Source of the DNA: a bacterium
GTDB lineage: Bacteria > Pseudomonadota > Alphaproteobacteria > Caulobacterales > Caulobacteraceae
Assembly: GCA_030824495.1 (NCBI GenBank)
Contig: JAVBXP010000051.1
Coordinates: 1 to 55,458 of the forward strand
Length of the DNA: 55,458 nucleotides
Reading direction: 5' to 3'
Positions within the stretch are counted from its first letter, which is position 1. Each line of letters begins with the position of its first letter. The translations under genes were made by a program, and so were the position numbers. The notes beneath the pieces are model-generated. The model was given only the letters and a program-made list of their open reading frames with translations, searched no databases and was not told the DNA's origin. Shown one piece after another: positions 9,615 to 17,461 of this stretch.

Positions 9615-10543
9615 GCCGCGACCTCCACCGGCGGCGGCTCGCTCTCGCGTACACCGAGCACCCGGCAGATCGCATAGACGAGGTCCGCGCGGTTCAAGGT
9701 GTAGAAGTGGAAGTCCGAATAGCCTTCCTCGGCCAGTCGCACGCACATCTCGGTCGCAATCGAGCAGGCAATCAGCTTGCGGGTCTCCGGATCCTTGTCC
9801 AGACCCTCGAACAGGTTGGCGAGCCAGGCCGGCAACGGGATGCCGACGGGACCGGCCATCTTCTTCAGGCCCTTGTAGTTCGAGACCGGCATGATCCCCG
9901 GCGATACCGGAATGGTCACGCCCGCCTTCCGCAACTTGTCCATGAAGAACAGATAGGCGTCGATGTCGTAGAAGAACTGGGTGATGGCGCGCGTGGCGCC
10001 AGCGTCGATCTTGGCCTTCAGCACGTCGATGTCGTGATCGATCGACGGGCTTTCCGGGTGGATTTGCGGATAGAGGCTGACGCTCACCTCGAACGGCGCG
10101 ACAGCCTTGATGCCCGCCGTCAAATCGGTGGCGTTCAGGTAGCCGTCGGCGCGAGGGACATAGACTCCGCCGATATTGCCCGGCGGATCGCCCCGCAACG
10201 CGACGATGTGCCGGATGCCCGCATCCCAATAGGCCTGCACCACCTCATCGACCTCAGCCTTCGAGGCCTCGACGCAGGTCAGGTGCGCGGCCGGCTTCAG
10301 GCTGGTTTCCTTCAACATCCGCACCACGGTTCGGTGAGTGCGGTCACGGGTTGAGCCGCCCGCGCCATATGTCACCGACACGAAGGACGGGTTCAGCGGC
10401 TCCAGCCGGCGGATCGCCTCCCACAGGCTGGCCTCGGCCTCCGGTGTCTTCGGGGGCGAGAACTCGAACGAAACGGACGGACGCGGCGCGGTTCCGGCGC
10501 CGGCGCGAGCCACGGGTCCGAGCGCGGTTTCATGAGGGCTCAT
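9611..10543 (-). CDS. metF: Methylenetetrahydrofolate reductase
   Basis: 310 residues with the MTHFR barrel: SFEFSPPKTPEAE near 24, VSVTYGAGGSTRD near 55, HLTCV near 87, ALRGDPP near 115, ITQFFYD near 190 and FHFYTLNR near 284. It reduces 5,10-methylene-THF to 5-methyl-THF with FAD, the methyl donor used by the MetH gene pair downstream. The ATG overlaps the stop of the ArsR-methyltransferase gene (ATGA) and its own stop overlaps the GTG of the metallo-beta-lactamase gene, so four of the five genes of the operon are chained by four-base overlaps. The N-terminal 22 residues are an Ala/Pro-rich extension with no evident function. Confidence 0.95.
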   Translation of the reverse strand: MSPHETALGPVARAGAGTAPRPSVSFEFSPPKTPEAEASLWEAIRRLEPLNPSFVSVTYGAGGSTRDRTHRTVVRMLKETSLKPAAHLTCVEASKAEVDEVVQAYWDAGIRHIVALRGDPPGNIGGVYVPRADGYLNATDLTAGIKAVAPFEVSVSLYPQIHPESPSIDHDIDVLKAKIDAGATRAITQFFYDIDAYLFFMDKLRKAGVTIPVSPGIMPVSNYKGLKKMAGPVGIPLPAWLANLFEGLDKDPETRKLIACSIATEMCVRLAEEGYSDFHFYTLNRADLVYAICRVLGVRESEPPPVEVAA

Positions 10544-11511
10544 GCGGCGCTCCTTTGCGGTTGGCGGGCGCGTTCAGCAACCCAGATCTTGACGGTAAGG
10601 CCTTCGCCCCGCTCGGGCGGCAAGGCCGCGGCGCGGATCTTGGAAAGACCGGCCTCGCTCAGCCAGCGCTCCATCTCCGGCTCGGAAAAGCCCAGCCGGC
10701 GATGCTGGTGCTGCTCGCGCAGGAATTCCAGGGCGTGAGGGGCGAAATCGACGATCAGCAAACGGCCGCCTTCAGCCACCAGCCGCGCGGCCTCGCGTAC
10801 GGCGGCGGCAGGGTCGGCCAGATAGTGCAGCACCTGGTGGACAACAACCAAGTCGGCGCTTTGGGGTGGGAGCCGGGTGCCAAAGATGTCGCCGTGGCGC
10901 AGCTCGCAGCGCTCAAGGCCGGCCTCCGCCACATGGCTGCGGGCGATGTTGAGCATCTGCTGGGAAAGATCGAGCCCCAGCGCCGCCTCCGCGTTGGGAC
11001 CCAGCAAGGTGAGCATCCGGCCCGTGCCCGAGCCCAAATCCACCAAGCGTTTAAACGGCCCGGGGCCGGCGGCCTGCAGGATCGCGTCCTCGACCGCAGT
11101 TTCGGAGACATAGAGCGAGCGAATCTCGTCCCAGCGCGCGGCGTTGCGGGCAAAATACTCGCCAGCCTCGGTGGAACGCTCTCCCCGCACGGCCTGCAGC
11201 CTCTCGGCGTCACGCGACAAGATCGGATCGGCAGGGTCGATCACTTTCAGGGCTTCGTCGGTCAGGCGCCGGGCGTCGCCCACCGCCGCCAGGCGGTAGA
11301 ACACCCAGGCGCCATCGGGGAAACGCTCAACCAGACCGGCCTCGGCCAGCAGCTTCAGATGTCGGGATACACGGGGCTGGCTCTGATCAAGAACCCGGCA
11401 GAGTTCCAGCACCGCCAGCTCTTCACGCGACAGCAGCGCCAGGATACGAAGCCGCGTCGGCTCGCCCGCCGCGCGCAACACATCAACCGCCTGACCCGTG
11501 GACAACGTCAT
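10540..11511 (-). CDS. ArsR-family regulator fused to a SAM-dependent methyltransferase
   Basis: 323 residues from ATG 11511. Residues 1-90 are an ArsR-type winged helix (LRAAGEPTRLRILALLS, recognition helix QPRVSRHLKLLAEAGLV, wing DGAWVFYRL). Residues about 120-300 are a class I methyltransferase: VDLGSGTGRML (motif I), LGLDLSQQML (acidic end of the second strand) and VVVHQVLHYLADP. The fusion recurs beside metF/metH in alphaproteobacteria; ArsR-type SahR and SamR regulators of methionine genes sense SAH or SAM, and this protein plausibly uses its methyltransferase fold as the SAM/SAH sensor. A second in-frame ATG at 11520 lies inside the palindromic operator, so I prefer 11511. It heads the operon and probably autoregulates. 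Enzymatic turnover is not certain. Confidence 0.88.
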   Translation of the reverse strand: MTLSTGQAVDVLRAAGEPTRLRILALLSREELAVLELCRVLDQSQPRVSRHLKLLAEAGLVERFPDGAWVFYRLAAVGDARRLTDEALKVIDPADPILSRDAERLQAVRGERSTEAGEYFARNAARWDEIRSLYVSETAVEDAILQAAGPGPFKRLVDLGSGTGRMLTLLGPNAEAALGLDLSQQMLNIARSHVAEAGLERCELRHGDIFGTRLPPQSADLVVVHQVLHYLADPAAAVREAARLVAEGGRLLIVDFAPHALEFLREQHQHRRLGFSEPEMERWLSEAGLSKIRAAALPPERGEGLTVKIWVAERARQPQRSAA

Positions 11512-11547
11512 GGGCCACATAAAGATATCTTTATGTCTTTATGTCAA
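11509..11547 (-). promoter_or_regulatory. Met operon promoter with palindromic operator
   Basis: Minus strand, from 11547 down: TTGACA as a -35 box, then two directly repeated CATAAAGA half-sites, the second of which forms with the following TCTTTATG a perfect 20-bp palindrome at 11517-11536. A CTTTAT -10-like element lies 17 bases after TTGACA and overlaps the palindrome. The coding ATG (11511) follows six bases after the palindrome with no ribosome site, suggesting a leaderless transcript. A repressor on this site would block RNA polymerase. The ArsR-type protein encoded immediately downstream is the obvious candidate. Confidence 0.7.
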
Positions 11548-11621
11548 GCGGAGCCGATGCGCCTAAGGGCATTCTAACACGTCTGGGGCCGCCGCGCCGC
11601 CCTGCCCTTCCGAGGCCGGCC

Positions 11622-11885
11622 TCAACCCTGGGCGATCACCTCGTCAGGCATCTCGATATCGATCTCCAGCGTCGAGACCTTGGCCCCGCGATCGAGCTTC
11701 ACCACCACCTTGTCCTGATCGATGGGGATATGCTTGGCGATGACCGCCAGGATTTCCTTTTGCAGCACCGCAGCCAGATCCGGCCGCCCGGACAGCACCC
11801 GCTCGTGAGCCAACAAGAGCTGTAACCGGTCCTTGGCCACCGGCGCCGACGAACGGTTTCGCGAGAAGAAATTCAGGATGCTCAT
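11622..11885 (-). CDS. minE: Cell division topological specificity factor MinE
   Basis: 87 residues, the usual MinE size. It opens with [11 protein letters not shown], the amphipathic membrane-targeting helix; [12 protein letters not shown] is the MinD-binding anti-MinCD strand/helix, and the rest ([30 protein letters not shown]) is the dimeric topological specificity domain. It stimulates MinD ATPase and drives pole-to-pole oscillation so that MinCD inhibits FtsZ only away from midcell. ATG 11885 overlaps the minD stop (ATGA). Last gene of minCDE. Caulobacter crescentus itself uses MipZ and is usually described as lacking Min, so its presence says something about the lineage. Confidence 0.95.
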   Translation of the reverse strand: MSILNFFSRNRSSAPVAKDRLQLLLAHERVLSGRPDLAAVLQKEILAVIAKHIPIDQDKVVVKLDRGAKVSTLEIDIEMPDEVIAQG

Positions 11886-12703
11886 GCCGCGGCCGCCTTT
11901 CGTCCGAACAGCCGGCTCATCAGGCCGCGCTTTTCCGCCGGCGTATTGATCGCCACGCTTTCGCCCATCAGGCGGCGGGCGGCGTCCGTGTAGGATCGGG
12001 CGGCGGCGGAGGCGGGATTGTGCAGCGTCACCGGCGAGCCGACGTTCGAGGCGGTCAGGACATCAGGGCTCTCGGCGACGATCCCCAGCAATGGGATGGC
12101 CAGGATCTCCAGGATATCCTCGACCTTCATCATCTCGCCCTTCGTCGCCCGCGCGGCGTCGTAGCGGGTCAGCAACAAGTGCTTCTCCAGCCGCTCGCCG
12201 GTCTCGGCCCGCAGGGTCTTGGAGTCCAGCATGCCGATGATCCGGTCCGAATCTCGCACCGATGAGACCTCCGGATTGGTAACCACGACGGCGATGTCGG
12301 CGAAGCGCATGGCGAGTTGCGCGCCCTTCTCGATTCCGGCCGGACTGTCGCAGACGATCCAGTCGAAGCGCTCGCGCAGCTCGGCGATCACCCGGCCGAC
12401 GCCCTCCTCGGTCAGGGCGTCCTTGTCGCGGGTTTGCGAGGCGGGCAGCAGGTAGAGCGTCTCCACCCGCTTGTCGCGGATCAGCGCCTGGGGAAGCTTG
12501 GCGTCGCCCTGGACTACGTTGACCAGATCGAAGACCACCCGGCGCTCGGCGCCCATGACCAAGTCAAGATTGCGCAGCCCGACATCGAAATCGACCAAAA
12601 CGACGTTCTGGCCCGCCTGGGCCAGCGCCGCGCCGAGCGACGCCGATGAGGTGGTCTTGCCGACTCCCCCCTTGCCCGACGTAACGACCATTACCTTAGA
12701 CAT
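11882..12703 (-). CDS. minD: Septum site-determining ATPase MinD
   Basis: 273 residues from ATG 12703 (a GTG nine bases further upstream is in frame, but ATG gives the standard [18 protein letters not shown]). Features: deviant Walker A K11-G-G-V-G-K16-[19 protein letters not shown] (switch I and Walker A-prime region), [10 protein letters not shown] (Walker B) and a C-terminal amphipathic membrane-targeting helix [13 protein letters not shown]-bound MinD dimerises on the inner membrane and recruits MinC; MinE releases it. It lies 32 bases after minC and overlaps minE by four bases. Confidence 0.96.
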   Translation of the reverse strand: MSKVMVVTSGKGGVGKTTSSASLGAALAQAGQNVVLVDFDVGLRNLDLVMGAERRVVFDLVNVVQGDAKLPQALIRDKRVETLYLLPASQTRDKDALTEEGVGRVIAELRERFDWIVCDSPAGIEKGAQLAMRFADIAVVVTNPEVSSVRDSDRIIGMLDSKTLRAETGERLEKHLLLTRYDAARATKGEMMKVEDILEILAIPLLGIVAESPDVLTASNVGSPVTLHNPASAAARSYTDAARRLMGESVAINTPAEKRGLMSRLFGRKAAAA

Positions 12704-12735
12704 ACGACCCACACTTTCTTCACTTCGAGAACCAC

Positions 12736-13470
12736 TCAGTCGAACGCCGACAGACGCAGCGCGCCTCGATCACACATGACCTGGACCGAGCGCCCATGCA
12801 GCGCCTCGCCCCAGTGCTCCGCCGTCCGGTAGAGGCGATCGACGCCGACCAGTTCGGCCTCCAGCTTCCGGCAGAAAATCCGCGCGCTGTCGCCGGCCCG
12901 CAATCCGGCGATGGCTCGGCCGCGCAGCGCGCCGTAAATATGAATGGAGCCCCCCGCGATCACCTCGGCGCCCGAGGCCACCGCTCCGATGATCGTGACA
13001 TCGCCGTCTTCGAAGACGATCGACTGACCAGAGCGTACAGGCCGGTCGATCAATAGCGAGGAGACGCCCGGCGCGGCGACCGGCTCCGGCGACGGCTCAT
13101 CATGGGGGGCGGCATGCAGGTCGGCCCAAGTCTCCAGCGTTTGCACCCGGCCGTGAAGCGTCTTGGGCAGCCGTTCCCAGCGGGTGCCGGCAAGCAGGAC
13201 CGGATCGACGCCCTCGACGCCGATCAGCCGAAGCTGACGCGCCTCGAGTCCCTCAAGAACGATGAAGACCGCATCGGGCCCGCCCTCCTCCAGGGTCGCG
13301 CCCAGGTCGGCGACGATCGGCCGGTCGATGAAGAAGCCGCCCGCCCCGTGCATCTGCTGGTCGAACGCCGAAAACCACTCAGCCATCGGAAATTCCGGCG
13401 CCACGACCAGCGCCATGAAGGTCCGCCCCCGCAAGGTCACATGCGGCGCGGCCAGCGTCTCAACAGCCAC
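12736..13470 (-). CDS. minC: Septum site-determining protein MinC
   Basis: 244 residues if started at GTG 13470, preceded by AAAGGG seven bases upstream; the frame is open about 300 bases further, but that extension is basic, low-complexity and non-homologous in character. The N-terminal domain (about 8-110: VTLRGRTFMALVVAP, LVEGG-type loops) inhibits FtsZ polymerisation. A Pro/Glu-rich linker (about 125-135) joins it to the right-handed beta-helix C-terminal domain (IDRPVRSGQSIVFEDGDV, IIGAVASGAEVIAGGSIHIYG, LRGRAIAG, IFCRKLEAELV), which binds MinD and FtsZ. First gene of minCDE. The start codon choice is the main uncertainty. Confidence 0.93.
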   Translation of the reverse strand: MAVETLAAPHVTLRGRTFMALVVAPEFPMAEWFSAFDQQMHGAGGFFIDRPIVADLGATLEEGGPDAVFIVLEGLEARQLRLIGVEGVDPVLLAGTRWERLPKTLHGRVQTLETWADLHAAPHDEPSPEPVAAPGVSSLLIDRPVRSGQSIVFEDGDVTIIGAVASGAEVIAGGSIHIYGALRGRAIAGLRAGDSARIFCRKLEAELVGVDRLYRTAEHWGEALHGRSVQVMCDRGALRLSAFD

Positions 13471-13903
13471 GGCCAAGCCCTTTCGAAGACGTCGTTGGAA
13501 GACCCTGGCGTGGGGCGAGCAAGTCAGCCATCGGCCGTGAACCTCCATCGGAATTGAACCCGCACAGCCTCGTCGGAGCCGACGAACTGTCGCCGTGCGC
13601 GGACAGCGCACGACCAGATTCTGATTGTCTGCTTGCTGGGTTTGGATTGCAGGCCGCCCGGTCCGGCAACGAGAAGCTGCGGTCCGAATCGTGCTGCGGA
13701 AGAAGGCCATGCCCCAGCGTGGGGACCTTCTTTTCATCTCAACCTGGGCCAATTTTGGGCCGGTTAAGTTCACAATCTCAACGAGATTCGGCCTTCGTGG
13801 CGGTTGTGCACAGTTAGTTCGGTCGCTGACCGTCGTTCACCTAGTTCATTCGCACTTTGGCAAGTTGGAGGTGCTTCTTCGCCCCAAGGTTGCGGGGTCC
13901 AAA
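13471..13903. other. Divergent intergenic region between minC and the autotransporter gene
   Basis: 433 bases containing the back-to-back promoters of the min operon and the autotransporter. Both flanking reading frames run open through much of it on opposite strands, a GC-rich artefact; neither extension has a ribosome site or domain. Its only sharp structure is a 15-base inverted repeat, AATCTC-AAC-GAGATT at 13774-13788, about 116 bases before the autotransporter start, which could be an operator. A T-loop-like GGTTCAATTCC on the minus strand at 13551-13561 does not belong to a foldable tRNA. Confidence 0.5.
13774..13788. promoter_or_regulatory. Inverted repeat, possible operator
   Basis: AATCTC, three-base spacer AAC, GAGATT: a perfect six-base inverted repeat in an otherwise GC-rich region, upstream of the autotransporter gene. 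Symmetry suits a dimeric regulator; no factor can be named from sequence. Confidence 0.3.
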
Positions 13904-16900
13904 ATGACGGTACGATACGCGCGCGTTCGGCGCATGAGCGCTGCGCTCGCCGTCTTGGGATCGCTGCTCATGGCGGCGCCCGCCTTCGCCGCGGCGCCTG
14001 ACGCGCCCACGATTGGAACCGCGACCGCCGGTGACGGCCAGGTTTCCGTCACCTTCAGCGCACCCACCTCCAACGGCGGCTCAGCCATCACCACCTATAC
14101 AGCCACCGCCAGCCCTGGCGGGGCGTTTGGCACCTGCGCGGGGCCCGCTGCCTGCACGGCCACGGTCACCGGCCTGACCAACGGCACGAGCTACGCCTTC
14201 ACTGTGACCGCGACGAACGCCGACGGGACCGGCCCAGCTTCCAGCGCCTCGAATGGCGTTACGCCGAAGGGCAATCAGACCATCACCTTCGCCAATCCCG
14301 GCGCACAGAACTTCGGGACCAGCCCGACCCTTTCTGCGACGGCCACTTCGAGCCTGACGCCGACGTTTTCGTCCAGCACGACCGGGGTCTGCACCGTCAC
14401 CAGCGGCGGAACCCTGACCTTCGTCACCGCCGGCTCATGCACCATCGACGCCGACCAGGCCGGCGCCCTCGCCTGGAACGCCGCGACGACGGTCAGCCAG
14501 ACCTTCACCGTCAACGCGATCACACCAGGCGCGCCGACGATCGGCACAGCGACGGCGGGCGACACCGAGGCGACGGTCACATTCACAGCGCCGGCGTCCA
14601 CCGGCGGGGCCTCGATCATCGCCAGTGGCTATACGGTAACGGCCAGTCCCGGCGGAGCCACAGCAACCGGTTCATCATCCCCGATCACGGTTACCGGCCT
14701 GACCAATGGCGTCGCCTATACCTTCACCGTCACGGCGACCAACTCGGCGGGGGAGGGCGATGCCTCATCGGCGTCCAACAGCATCACCCCGGCCCACCCG
14801 CAGAGCATAACCTTTGGCAATCCCGGCACCCAAAACTTCGGCACGACGCCGACCCTGACGGCGACGAGCAGCGCAGGCGGCGGCTATCCCGTGAGCTTCA
14901 CGTCGAGCACGACGGGTGTTTGCACCATCACCAGCGGCGGCGCGCTGACCTTGGTTGCGGCAGGTAGCTGCACCATCAACGCCAATCAGTCGGGAGACAT
15001 GAGCTTCTTGGCCGCTCCACAGGTCAGCCAGACCTTCACCATCGCAGCGGTGGTTCCCGGCGCGCCGACGATGGCGACGGCGACGGCGGGCGATACTCAG
15101 GCCAGCATCGCCTTCACCTCGCCGGTGTTCACCGGCGGGGCGACGATCACCGGCTACACCGTGACGTCAAATCCTGACGGCATAATTGCAGCCGGCGCCG
15201 GCCCGTCGATCATCCTGACCGGCCTGACCAACGGCATCGCCTATACCTTCACCGTCACGGCGACCAACGCGGCGGGGACAGGCGCGGCGTCGGGGGCGTC
15301 GAACTCGATCACGCCAGCGGCCACGCAGACCATCACCTTTGCAGCGCCTGGCGCGCAGAATTTCGGCACGACCCCGACCTTCACGGCGACAGCGGATTCG
15401 GGCCTCACGCCGTTGTTCACCTCGAGCACGACCAGCGTCTGCACGATCACCAGCATGGGCGCCCTGACCTTCGTCACGGCAGGGACCTGCACCATCAACG
15501 CCAACCAGGCGGGGAACGGCTCCTACCTCCCGGCCCAGCAGGTCAGCCGCAGCTTCACCGTCAACGCCGTCATCCCAGGTATGCCTACAATCAATGGGGT
15601 CACGCCAGGCGACGGCCAGGCGACCATCACCTTTACCCCGCCGACCTTCACCGGAGGCGGGATCACCGGCTATCGCCTCACCGCAAACCCTGGCGGGCTG
15701 ACCACTACGTGCACGGCGTCGCCCTGCGTGTTCGCGGGTCTGAGCAACGGCGTCGCATACAGCTTCACGATCCAGGCGTTGAACGGCCCGCTGACCAGTT
15801 CCCCGTCCGCCGGCTCGCCGCCAGCGACGCCTGTGGGAACCACGCCTTCGACGCCGACCCAGACCGCCCAGACGATTTCGGGTCTAGCGGTCAATCCGGG
15901 AGCGCCGGTGTTCAGGCCCGGCGGGACCTTCGGCGTCAGCGCGGCCGGCGGCGGGTCATCCAGTCCGGTGGTGTTCGCCATCGCGCCGAGCAGCGCCGGG
16001 GTCTGTTCGATCAGCGGCTCGACAGTGACCATGCTGACGACCGGTCTCTGCACGATCACCGCCGACCAGGCCGGAGATGCCGGCCACCTTGATGCGCCCA
16101 CCGTCAATATCGACGTCCGCATCGCCGTGGCGACGCCGACACTTGCCTGGAGCGGCGACCTGACCAAGACCATCGGCGATCCCGCCTTCGAGCTTGCCGA
16201 TCCAACAAGCGACAGCAAGGGCGACTTCACCTTCGCCAGCAGCGACCTTGCCGTGGCGCAGGTCAGCGGCCGGACGGTGACCTTGGTTGGGCCGGGGACG
16301 GCGACGCTGACCGCCCGCCAGGCCGCCCAAGGCGACTACGCCTCCGCTAGCGTCAGCTTGGCCTTGAACGTGACCGCCCGGCCCAATCCGACCAAGGATT
16401 CGACCGTCACCGTCGCCGGCCAGGCCCAGGTGGACGCCGCCGTGCGCTTCGCCGCCGCCCAGCAGGCCAATGTGCAGTCACGCCTGCGCCAGTTGCGCAG
16501 CGCCGAGGGGGCCAACGCCTCCAGCAGCGGCATGACCTTCAACCTGCAGAGCGCGACCGGCCGCGACATGAGCGTCCCGACTGGCGCCCTCAACCTGGAC
16601 GGCGCGGGCTTGCCCCCAGGCTGGGGTGTGTGGACCGCCGGGGCGCTGATCTTCGACGAACGCCGCGGCGGCGACGGTTTCGCCGGGTTCGACGTGCGCA
16701 GCGAGGGCGTGAGCATCGGGCTCGATCGGCGGGTCGGCGAGACCTTGATTGTCGGCGCAGCGGCGGGCCTCGGCTGGAACGACACTAACTTCAACGGCTC
16801 GCCCTCTGGCATGGACGGCAGCCAAGGCTCGGTCTCGGGCTATGGTCTGTGGCGAGCAAACGAGCATGTATTTGTCGACGCCCTCGTGGGCTGGGGGCGG

Positions 16901-17461
16901 CTCGATTTCGACCTGACCCGCTGGAGCGCCGAGGCCGGCGCCCTGGCCAGCGCCAAACGCAGCGGGGACCAATGGTTCGGCTCGCTCACGCTCGGCTATG
17001 AGGAACGCGGCGCGCGCGGCGTCCTGACCGGCTACGGCCGCCTCGATGCGAGCCGCACTATGCTGGACGCCTATCGCGAGCGCGGGCTGGGCCTCCTGGA
17101 CCTGACCTATCGCGATCAGACCATCGACAACTCGAGCATGGCGTTCGGGATCGAGGCCGGCCGAAATTTCAAGCACGGCGAGACTGGGATCCGGCCGTTC
17201 GCACTGCTCGAATACCGGGCCGCGCTGCAAAACAGCGGCGACCAGGCCATGAACTACGTGCTGAACCCCGCGACCAGCGACTACATCCTCTCGCTTAGCA
17301 GCTTCAACGACGACGCCTGGGTCCTGGGCGCCGGGCTGGATATCGACCTACCCGCCGGCTGGTTGCTGTCGCTGAGCTATCGCCGCGAGGATGGATCGAA
17401 GTCCGAGAGCAACGGGTATGGCCTAAGCGTCACCTATCGTGGCAAGCCGGGCCGCAACTAG
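13904..17461 (+). CDS. Autotransporter with alternating fibronectin type III and Ig-like repeats
   Basis: 1,185 residues from ATG 13904, which starts a signal peptide (MTVRYARVRRMSAALAVLGS, cleavage after AFAA). The passenger has four FN3 domains (each opening P-x-A/M-P-T-I and ending in TNGxxYxFTVxATN) alternating with Ig-like modules that start QTITFxxPGxQNFGT and carry a cysteine pair (GVCT...GSCTI), probably a disulfide. A fourth divergent Ig module and an MBG-like domain follow (to about residue 825). A helical linker (AAVRFAAAQQANVQSRLRQL) leads into a C-terminal autotransporter beta-barrel from about 905. The barrel ends in RN rather than the usual aromatic residue. Likely a surface adhesin or matrix protein. 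It is convergent with an MFS gene, sharing CTAG at the stops. The long upstream extension of the frame was rejected. Confidence 0.88.
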   Translation: MTVRYARVRRMSAALAVLGSLLMAAPAFAAAPDAPTIGTATAGDGQVSVTFSAPTSNGGSAITTYTATASPGGAFGTCAGPAACTATVTGLTNGTSYAFTVTATNADGTGPASSASNGVTPKGNQTITFANPGAQNFGTSPTLSATATSSLTPTFSSSTTGVCTVTSGGTLTFVTAGSCTIDADQAGALAWNAATTVSQTFTVNAITPGAPTIGTATAGDTEATVTFTAPASTGGASIIASGYTVTASPGGATATGSSSPITVTGLTNGVAYTFTVTATNSAGEGDASSASNSITPAHPQSITFGNPGTQNFGTTPTLTATSSAGGGYPVSFTSSTTGVCTITSGGALTLVAAGSCTINANQSGDMSFLAAPQVSQTFTIAAVVPGAPTMATATAGDTQASIAFTSPVFTGGATITGYTVTSNPDGIIAAGAGPSIILTGLTNGIAYTFTVTATNAAGTGAASGASNSITPAATQTITFAAPGAQNFGTTPTFTATADSGLTPLFTSSTTSVCTITSMGALTFVTAGTCTINANQAGNGSYLPAQQVSRSFTVNAVIPGMPTINGVTPGDGQATITFTPPTFTGGGITGYRLTANPGGLTTTCTASPCVFAGLSNGVAYSFTIQALNGPLTSSPSAGSPPATPVGTTPSTPTQTAQTISGLAVNPGAPVFRPGGTFGVSAAGGGSSSPVVFAIAPSSAGVCSISGSTVTMLTTGLCTITADQAGDAGHLDAPTVNIDVRIAVATPTLAWSGDLTKTIGDPAFELADPTSDSKGDFTFASSDLAVAQVSGRTVTLVGPGTATLTARQAAQGDYASASVSLALNVTARPNPTKDSTVTVAGQAQVDAAVRFAAAQQANVQSRLRQLRSAEGANASSSGMTFNLQSATGRDMSVPTGALNLDGAGLPPGWGVWTAGALIFDERRGGDGFAGFDVRSEGVSIGLDRRVGETLIVGAAAGLGWNDTNFNGSPSGMDGSQGSVSGYGLWRANEHVFVDALVGWGRLDFDLTRWSAEAGALASAKRSGDQWFGSLTLGYEERGARGVLTGYGRLDASRTMLDAYRERGLGLLDLTYRDQTIDNSSMAFGIEAGRNFKHGETGIRPFALLEYRAALQNSGDQAMNYVLNPATSDYILSLSSFNDDAWVLGAGLDIDLPAGWLLSLSYRREDGSKSESNGYGLSVTYRGKPGRN
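13997..15850 (+). repeat. In-gene tandem FN3 plus Ig-like repeat array, about 525-bp period
   Basis: Units begin near 13997, 14522, 15053 and 15569; each is one FN3 domain followed by one Ig-like domain. The DNA of copies two and three is nearly identical over at least 59 bases (14693-14751 and 15218-15276, exactly 525 bases apart, three differences). This indicates recent duplication or gene conversion rather than ancient domain shuffling. Confidence 0.75.

Noticed and set aside
13551..13561. GGTTCAATTCC on the minus strand, like a tRNA T-loop
   Set aside because: The flanking bases form only a three-pair T stem and no acceptor or anticodon arm can be folded.
13471..13773. 100-residue N-terminal extension of MinC
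   Set aside because: Basic low-complexity translation, no ribosome site at its start, whereas GTG 13470 has one and gives the normal MinC length.
13997..15850. CRISPR array
   Set aside because: The repeats are 525 bases long, in frame and protein-coding (FN3/Ig), with no short repeat-spacer pattern.
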